Positions 5,913 through 7,787 of a stretch of 7,787 bases of DNA are shown piece after piece. The number at the start of each line of letters is the position of its first letter. Within the stretch, counting starts at the first letter, position 1. The notes beneath the pieces were generated by a model. The model did not search any database, was not told where the DNA came from, and worked only from the letters and a program-made list of their open reading frames with translations. Source of the stretch: Myxococcales bacterium (GTDB lineage: Bacteria > Myxococcota_A > UBA9160 > JALSIO01); NCBI GenBank assembly GCA_026989995.1, contig JALSIO010000808.1, forward strand, positions 1 to 7,787, in the 5' to 3' direction. The position numbers were made by a program, and so were the translations under genes.

Positions 5913-5927
5913 ACCCCGCAGCGGGGT
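5913..5927. repeat. Inverted repeat ACCCCGC-A-GCGGGGT
   Basis: This perfect 7-bp inverted repeat with a single central base lies 34 nt after the sigma-factor stop and immediately before the larger palindrome. As RNA it can form a 5-6 bp stem with a 3-5 nt loop. Confidence 0.5.
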
Positions 5928-5929
5928 CG

Positions 5930-5957
5930 GCCTCTGTCGGGGCGCCCCGACAGAGGC
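5930..5957. terminator. Perfect 28-bp palindrome between convergent genes, probable bidirectional terminator
   Basis: The left arm GCCTCTGTCGGGGC is followed directly by its exact reverse complement. As RNA on either strand it folds into a 12-bp stem with a GCGC loop. It lies between the ends of the sigma gene (stop 5876-5878) and the pseudouridine synthase gene (stop complement 5977-5979), the expected place for a shared terminator. Neither side has a T-run, so it is not a standard intrinsic terminator. A protein-binding palindrome is the alternative. Confidence 0.5.
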
Positions 5958-5976
5958 TCCCAGCGGCTCCCCGGCC

Positions 5977-6954
5977 TCAGGCCCTTCGCAGCAGCTCGAG
6001 GGCCGCGGCGAGGTCGGCCGGATCCGGACTCTCGGCGCGGAGGTCGCCGACCACCACGCGCGCCGCGTGCAGCAGGGGCCGGCCCACTTCACCGAGCTCC
6101 GGGTGGTGCGTCGACCCGTAGGCCCCGTCTCCCACCACGGGGTGCCCGAGCGCCGCAAAGGTGGCCCGGATCTGGTGCAGGAATCCCGTTTCGAGGTCGA
6201 CCTCCACGAGGGTCGCGCCGGCGAGTGCCTCGACCGCCCGCCAGGCGAGCCGGGTCGGGCGTCCGCCCTGCTCGTCGGGCCCGGCGACCCGCACCCGTGC
6301 CGGGCGATGCCGCGCCACCAGGAGCCGCGGCGACTCGACGCCGCGACCCCCGAGCTCCCCCTCCAGGAGCGCGCGGTAGCGCTTGTGGACCCGGTGCTCT
6401 GCGAAGGCGCTGCGGAGCGAGCGGAAGCGCTCGTCCGAGAGGGCGAAGAAGAGCACGCCGGAGGTGCCGACATCGAGCCGGTGCACCACCCCGCTGCGAA
6501 GCCCGCCCTCCCCCACCCCGGCCACCCGGGGCTCCCGGGCGAGCAGTGCGCCGAGCACGGTGCCCCGCTCGCCCGGTCGAAACGGGTGGACGGGACGGCC
6601 CGCGGGCTTGTCCACGGCGACCCAGTCGGGGCCGCGGGCGAGGACGGCGAGGGGTGCTTCCGGCTCCGGCTCCGGCAGCCACTCCTCCGGGTGGTCGAAG
6701 GGCTCCACCGCGACCACCGATCCGGCAGCGAGCATGAGGCCGCCCCGCCGCGGCCCCACGCGGCGGCCGTCGACCCGCACCCGGCCGGCCCCGAGCAGCC
6801 ACCGGACCCGGGAGCGGGAGAGCGCGAGGCGCTCGGCGAGAAGGACGTCGAGGCGCCGGCCGGCGCCTTCCCCGGGCTCGACGCGAATCCGGCAGCCCCG
6901 GGCAGCGGGCACGCCCTTCGGAGTCTCCTCGCTGCTTCCGGGGGTCATGGCCAC
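5977..6954 (-). CDS. RluA/RluD-family RNA pseudouridine synthase
   Basis: From GTG 6954 the protein has 325 residues. It isomerises selected uridines in rRNA or tRNA to pseudouridine. An S4 RNA-binding domain (about 33-80: RRLDVLLAERLALSRSRVRWLLGAGRVRVDG) precedes the catalytic domain. The latter has VAVDKPAGRPVHP (112-124), the catalytic motif GVVHRLDVGTSGV (155-167, with D161 as nucleophile), HKRYRALLEG (190-199) and ETGFLHQIRATFAALGHPVVGDGAYG (255-280). Variations from the E. coli RluD pattern are Val-Gly in HRLDVGTSG, FL for RT in TGRTHQIR, and the lost Lys of the usual AK after the strand. The catalytic Asp is intact. GTG is chosen because TACACT lies 6 nt upstream and no ribosome binding site supports ATG 6999 or ATG 6948. 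Which uridine it modifies cannot be told. Confidence 0.88.
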   Translation of the reverse strand: MAMTPGSSEETPKGVPAARGCRIRVEPGEGAGRRLDVLLAERLALSRSRVRWLLGAGRVRVDGRRVGPRRGGLMLAAGSVVAVEPFDHPEEWLPEPEPEAPLAVLARGPDWVAVDKPAGRPVHPFRPGERGTVLGALLAREPRVAGVGEGGLRSGVVHRLDVGTSGVLFFALSDERFRSLRSAFAEHRVHKRYRALLEGELGGRGVESPRLLVARHRPARVRVAGPDEQGGRPTRLAWRAVEALAGATLVEVDLETGFLHQIRATFAALGHPVVGDGAYGSTHHPELGEVGRPLLHAARVVVGDLRAESPDPADLAAALELLRRA

Positions 6955-6960
6955 GGAGAG

Positions 6961-6966
6961 AGTGTA
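6961..6966 (-). promoter_or_regulatory. Putative -10 box TACACT, leaderless promoter of the pseudouridine synthase gene
   Basis: On the minus strand TACACT is followed by CTCTCC and the in-frame GTG at 6954, exactly the spacing seen at 791-803. If real, the -10 box lies inside the longer open frame that starts at ATG 6999, which argues for the GTG start. No -35 consensus is visible. Confidence 0.45.
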
Positions 6967-7010
6967 CCCTTGGCGCCCCCGTGCCCCTCGGGACCGCATC
7001 CGGGAAGCCC

Positions 7011-7787
7011 ATGGCCACCGCCGAAGCCGAACGCATCGAGATCATGGACACCACCCTCCGGGACGGGGAGCAGACTCCCGAGGTCTCCTACACGCCCGAG
7101 GAGAAGCTCCAGCTCGCAAGGGTTCTGCTCCGCGACGTCGGCGTGGACCGCATCGAGATCGCCTCGACCCGCGTCTCCGTGGGGGAGAGGGAGGCCGCCG
7201 CCCGGATCGCCCGCTTCGCCCGCCGGGCGCGACTGCTCCGGCGGGTGGAGATCCTCGGCTACTGCGACGGACAGGCCTCGCCGGAGTGGATCGCCGAGGT
7301 GGGCGGTCGGGTGATGAACCTGCTCGTGAAGGGCTCCGAGCGGCACTGCCGCGGGCAGCTCGGCCAGACCCCCGAGGAGCACCGGGCGCGAATCGCGGAG
7401 ACCGTCGCCCAGGCGCGCCGGCGCCGGATCTCCGTCAACGCCTACCTCGAGGACTGGTCGAACGGCGTCCGGCACTCCTTCGATTACGTCTTCGCCCTCG
7501 TCCGCCACCTGCGCGCGCTCGGCGTGGAGCGGATCTACCTCGCCGACACCCTGGGGGTCCTCGGACCTTCCGATGTACGCCGCTACGTCGAGCTGATGAC
7601 CCGCACCTGGCCCGACCAGGTCTTCGAGTTCCACGCCCACAACGACTACGGGCTTGCCACGGCCAACTGCCTGGCCGCCGTCGAGGCCGGCGCACGCGGT
7701 GTGCACACCAGCGTGAACGGCCTCGGCGAGCGGGCCGGAAACACCCGCCTGGCCGAGGTGGTGGCGGCGCTCCACGACCAGGCTGGC
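7011..7787 (+). CDS. 2-isopropylmalate/(R)-citramalate synthase family protein, LeuA2-like (3' partial)
   Basis: 259 residues are visible before the window ends. The family condenses acetyl-CoA with a 2-oxo acid, pyruvate or 2-oxoisovalerate in leucine and isoleucine synthesis. The TIM-barrel motifs are intact: IMDTTLRDGEQTP (11-23, metal-ligand D13, catalytic R17), GVDRIEIASTRVS (44-56), NVYLED-like NAYLEDWSNGVRHSFDYV (143-160), YLADTLGVLGP (176-186), FHAHNDYGLATAN (207-219, metal ligands H208 and H210) and NGLGERAGNT (236-245). DGEQTPEVSYTPEEKL and IEIASTRVS resemble the LeuA2 subgroup, as I remember it from myxobacteria and Bacteroidota, rather than classical LeuA (DGEQAPG, IEVGFP). The true substrate, and whether a regulatory domain follows, cannot be decided here. 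ATG 7011 has only a poor GGAAG 3 nt upstream; the in-frame GTG 6981 is an alternative. It is divergent from the pseudouridine synthase gene. Confidence 0.88.
   Translation, partial: MATAEAERIEIMDTTLRDGEQTPEVSYTPEEKLQLARVLLRDVGVDRIEIASTRVSVGEREAAARIARFARRARLLRRVEILGYCDGQASPEWIAEVGGRVMNLLVKGSERHCRGQLGQTPEEHRARIAETVAQARRRRISVNAYLEDWSNGVRHSFDYVFALVRHLRALGVERIYLADTLGVLGPSDVRRYVELMTRTWPDQVFEFHAHNDYGLATANCLAAVEAGARGVHTSVNGLGERAGNTRLAEVVAALHDQAG

Noticed and set aside
4013..5914. A 633-codon minus-strand frame antisense to the methyltransferase and sigma genes
   Set aside because: It has no recognisable domain and is the mirror of well-supported plus-strand genes, so it is an antisense shadow. The stretch over 4772-5161 also lacks any motif.
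5955..6999. Pseudouridine synthase starting at ATG 6999
   Set aside because: There is no ribosome binding site, the extra 15 residues are not conserved-looking, and the TACACT box lies inside them. GTG 6954 fits the leaderless layout.
2101..7314. A 5.2-kb plus-strand frame open across the metallophosphoesterase, methyltransferase, sigma and pseudouridine synthase genes
   Set aside because: It runs through recognisable genes on both strands and encodes low-complexity Arg/Pro/Gly sequence with no domain. It stays open because A+T-rich stop codons are rare here.
6945..7775. A 276-codon minus-strand frame opposite the LeuA2-like gene
   Set aside because: The plus strand carries an unmistakable HMGL-family protein across the same bases. 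The minus translation matches no family.
1..7787. CRISPR arrays, tRNA or rRNA genes, insertion sequences
   Set aside because: No regularly spaced repeats, cloverleaf with CCA-end context, rRNA signature or terminal inverted repeats with a transposase were seen on either strand.

Overview
The window is a compact, very G+C-rich stretch of bacterial chromosome (by eye well above 70% G+C). It holds eight protein genes on both strands, and the two outermost genes run off the ends. All gene families are ordinary chromosomal ones. I see no insertion sequence, prophage module, CRISPR array, tRNA or rRNA. Extreme codon bias, GTG and TTG starts and apparent leaderless promoters fit a high-GC soil or deep-branching lineage such as Myxococcota, Desulfobacterota-like or related groups. 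Taxonomy cannot be fixed from this sequence alone.

Layout. (1) 2-2057, plus strand: the C-terminal part of an ApbE-type FAD:protein FMN transferase, then a small four-helix 'phage holin family' (PF04020, YvlD-like) membrane protein, then a tandem GNAT acetyltransferase. Spacing is 9 and 19 bp, but a promoter-like -10 box sits on the apbE stop codon, so the second and third genes can probably be transcribed alone. (2) 2287-3582, minus strand: a membrane-anchored calcineurin-like metallophosphoesterase, convergent with the GNAT gene. (3) 3771-4771, plus strand: a small TPR protein translationally coupled, by a GTGA overlap, to a class I SAM-dependent O-methyltransferase. (4) 4772-5161: about 390 bp without a credible gene but rich in nested inverted repeats. 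(5) 5162-5878, plus strand: an ECF-type sigma factor with an uncertain N-terminus and no anti-sigma gene beside it. (6) 5977-6954, minus strand: an RluA/RluD-family pseudouridine synthase, convergent with the sigma gene across a perfect 28-bp palindrome. (7) 7011-end, plus strand: the N-terminal 259 residues of a 2-isopropylmalate/(R)-citramalate synthase family enzyme (LeuA2-like).

The genes do not form one pathway; this looks like a housekeeping neighbourhood of short transcription units. The most useful pattern is regulatory. Four gene starts carry a TANACT hexamer, and in three of them it lies only 6-7 nt before the start codon, at GTG, ATG and GTG. This is the geometry expected of leaderless transcripts. 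A second cluster of signals surrounds the sigma-factor gene: inverted repeats upstream, alternating CGTTC/GAACG arms, and a hairpin pair downstream. I see no convincing evidence of a wholly new defence or mobile system here.
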